From assembly GCA_009843625.1 (NCBI GenBank), contig VYDD01000281.1, positions 1 to 6,351 on the forward strand: a stretch of DNA of 6,351 nucleotides, read 5' to 3'. A program made the translations under genes and the position numbers. Origin of the DNA: Gammaproteobacteria bacterium (GTDB taxonomy: Bacteria > Gemmatimonadota > Gemmatimonadetes > Longimicrobiales > Gaopeijiaceae). Shown one piece after another: positions 4,270 to 6,351 of the stretch; positions within the stretch are counted from its first letter, which is position 1; each line of letters begins with the position of its first letter. The notes beneath the pieces were generated by a model that did no database searches, had not been told where the DNA came from, and saw only the letters and a list, made by a program, of their open reading frames with translations.

Positions 4270-6351
4270 TCACTCCTCGTCCTCCTCGATCAGCCCGAGT
4301 TCCCGCAGCGGCTCCAAGACGCCATTCTCCAACTTCGCCCTGTCATAGCCAGCTGCGGCCTCGGCCGTCGCGGTGATCGAAACCGCACCGGTCAGGTCCG
4401 CCAGATTGGCCAAGGCGTTCCAAGCTCCGTACACGTTCTTGCGGTCCGCCACGAACGAAAGAGCGACGGTCCGACTACCGGTCTCCTCGGGCTCGTCGGC
4501 CTTGGTCTCGGTTTCCGCTTCCCCGGTGGAGTCATCGTCACGGGAGGTACCGGAGTCCCCACCGTCGTCGGTTGTCTGCTCTGAGACTGTCACCGGCTTG
4601 GGCGGCAGTGCGGTCGGCACGATCAGAAAGCCCGAATCCAAGTCGATTTCGTCGTCAGCAACGGTACGCTCGAACGAAACGCGCTGGCGGTCGATCTGGT
4701 ATCGTCCGTCCTCTCCGAGCTGTGGGCGACCAATGGTATAACCGAACAAACCGGTCTCCACACCGCGAGCGATGGCCTTGCGCACGGCCTGGGAAGAAAG
4801 CAGGCGCGGGAATCCCAGGAATTCAAAGAATCCGGCCCTCACCTTGTCGGTTGCGATGCCGGTCTGCCTTTCTCCCTCATCGCCCAGCCTGAACAGCTCG
4901 ACGATCCTCCCCGGCGCGACGGTGCCGAATACACGCCGCTGGACCGTCATCAGAAGCTCGATCAAGCGCCGATGAATGAGCGCACGTTTCTTCTCGTCAA
5001 GGGTCGTCTGGAGGGGGCGTCCGCCCAAACTGATCGTTTCGAGCGTCAGCTCACCGTCGCCGGATTTCGGCAACCAGACCTCGCCGTAAAGCTTGAGTAG
5101 TGCGGACTCCACCGCCGCGCTTTCCGTAGCCTTGCGTTCCCTCAGTTGCCCCTTCTGACCCCTTGTGAGATTGTGCTCGCGCCACCTTTGCTGCACGCGC
5201 TCAACAGCGAGCAGATAGCGCACTCCGCGCCGCAGTGCCTCCACCTGACCGGCCGTTGGAACGGCGATTCCCAATCCGTTGCGGTATGCCCGCGGCCGGT
5301 TGCCGCATTGCTCGAATAGGGTGATCGCGTCGCTTTGCTGCTCAGCTTCCGGCTTGTCTGCGAACTCAAGCGGCAGATAGGCTATGAGGAATCGCGGTTC
5401 GCCGTCCGGTACGTCGCCCGGTTTCTGTGGCCACACGATGGCTTGTTGTCCGGCAAGTCGCTCTTCGATCATCTGCCGGATGCGGGCTTCAACGCGACTC
5501 TCGTTGCGAGCGACTACCTCGGCCTCTTGCTCGACCAGAAGCGTAACGTTGGGATCCTTCTTGAAGCAGTAGCGGACACTGTCGAAGTGCAGGTACAGGC
5601 ACTGCTCCTTGAGTTCCTTCAGGCACGCCTGGATGGTGGTGGTGTCGAGATCCGGCCCGAGAGTCGCTCCGAACAGGTCCCGCTCGCCGATGCCGGGAGG
5701 GAGCGGGTCGCCGTGGTCACCTGCCCCACGCGCCAATCCGCCGAAAGAGTAGAGCAGCATGGTGGTAGCAAGACGGGTGGCCGGTTGCTTGCCGCTCTCG
5801 GCAGTCACTTCGAGGGCGCGCCGGTTGTCGATGCGTCGCGTTCGCGCGTTCGCGCCGACGAAGTCGTGCTCCAAGCAGGCTTGGAAGTCTTCGCGCTGGC
5901 CCACTTCCTTGAAGAAGGCGAGGCGCACATCGTTGTCGTGAATCGGAACATCGCCGGGGCCGAGCAGGGGCCGCGAGGCTCCGCCCCGGTGGGCGGCCCT
6001 TAGGCATGACGCGAGAAAGCGCAGGGCGCCGCGGGTGCGCTGAAAATCCGGGATGGCCGCCCACCGCTCGCGCATCAGGTCGATCAGGGCGGGGTGAAAG
6101 GGATAGGACGCCTTGATCCGCTCGCGCAGTGCCAGTCCTTCGTCCTCCGCCTGTTGGCGACCCGGCTCGCCGTCCGCGTAGGCGCGGCGCATCTGTGTAA
6201 ACGCATGGCCGTAGGCGTCCGCCGCTGCGGCTGCCGCCCCCGCATCGGGTGCCCCAGCGAGTAGCCGCCGTTGGATGACGTTTAGAATCTCGTTGCCTGG
6301 ACCTGCCCCGCTTTCACGGACAGTTGATTTCTGTGGTTGATGGTGTCTGAA
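4270..6351 (-). CDS. DUF499 (COG1483) family AAA+-type ATPase, C-terminal part, runs off right edge
   Basis: The frame is open from the right edge to a TGA at 4270, giving 693 visible residues; the ATG at 6192 is internal, since 53 codons upstream of it are in frame and continue the family pattern (NEILNVIQRRLLAGAPD). Family proteins are about 1,000 residues or more, so the N-terminal part with the Walker motifs lies beyond 6351. Visible blocks are SYPFHPALIDLMRERW followed by IPDFQRTRGALRFLA (after about residue 80), typical of the DUF499 ATPase region, and long helical middle parts. A disordered acidic linker follows (nucleotides about 4480-4590; runs of D, E, T and S). The short C-terminal domain contains YGAWNALANLADLTG and ends in LIEEDEE. 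In known clusters this ATPase accompanies DUF1156 DNA methylases and large helicases in predicted anti-phage or modification systems; its exact activity is unproven. Its neighbour to the left is the AlbA_2 gene, same strand. Confidence 0.85.
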   Translation of the reverse strand, partial: FRHHQPQKSTVRESGAGPGNEILNVIQRRLLAGAPDAGAAAAAADAYGHAFTQMRRAYADGEPGRQQAEDEGLALRERIKASYPFHPALIDLMRERWAAIPDFQRTRGALRFLASCLRAAHRGGASRPLLGPGDVPIHDNDVRLAFFKEVGQREDFQACLEHDFVGANARTRRIDNRRALEVTAESGKQPATRLATTMLLYSFGGLARGAGDHGDPLPPGIGERDLFGATLGPDLDTTTIQACLKELKEQCLYLHFDSVRYCFKKDPNVTLLVEQEAEVVARNESRVEARIRQMIEERLAGQQAIVWPQKPGDVPDGEPRFLIAYLPLEFADKPEAEQQSDAITLFEQCGNRPRAYRNGLGIAVPTAGQVEALRRGVRYLLAVERVQQRWREHNLTRGQKGQLRERKATESAAVESALLKLYGEVWLPKSGDGELTLETISLGGRPLQTTLDEKKRALIHRRLIELLMTVQRRVFGTVAPGRIVELFRLGDEGERQTGIATDKVRAGFFEFLGFPRLLSSQAVRKAIARGVETGLFGYTIGRPQLGEDGRYQIDRQRVSFERTVADDEIDLDSGFLIVPTALPPKPVTVSEQTTDDGGDSGTSRDDDSTGEAETETKADEPEETGSRTVALSFVADRKNVYGAWNALANLADLTGAVSITATAEAAAGYDRAKLENGVLEPLRELGLIEEDEE

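Noticed and set aside
5335..6003. 222-codon plus-strand open frame
   Set aside because: Antisense shadow of the DUF499 gene, caused by high GC at third positions; the minus-strand frame has family motifs.

Overview
The window is GC-rich DNA from a bacterium (or less likely an archaeon) that I cannot place taxonomically; nothing in it is a lineage marker. All convincing genes read on the minus strand, so the biological order runs from the right edge to the left edge. There are no rRNA, tRNA or CRISPR signals.

Right part (6351 to 4270): the C-terminal two thirds or so of a large AAA+-type ATPase of the DUF499 (COG1483) family. It is open to the window edge, so its N-terminus and Walker motifs lie outside. 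The family is usually found in defence-island-like clusters with DUF1156 DNA methylases and large helicases. Middle (4143 to 2728): a Schlafen-AlbA_2 / HATPase_c_4 'RecG-like' protein (COG2865 type) that is complete from end to end except for one in-frame amber codon at 3739-3741, which separates the AlbA_2 domain from the rest. Immediately at its stop codon lies a compact array of alternative hairpin arms (2678-2730).

Left-middle (2756 to 602): a run with visibly lower GC and a different codon choice. It holds a doubtful small frame, then two small membrane proteins joined by an ATGA overlap (two and three transmembrane segments, holin-like in layout), then a 374-residue protein that I do not recognise. 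Left edge (about 600 to 1): roughly 350 bases without a convincing gene, followed by a minus-strand coding fragment that looks like the C-terminal part of a large SNF2-type helicase and continues beyond position 1. The helicase's ATPase core is not found upstream in this window.

My reading (inference): an ancestral defence-type operon, DUF499 ATPase - AlbA_2 protein - helicase, has been opened between its second and third genes by a foreign cassette (two membrane proteins plus the 374-residue orphan). The AlbA_2 gene carries a nonsense mutation and the helicase has lost its start, so the old system is probably decaying. The inserted cassette is the most likely place for something undescribed.
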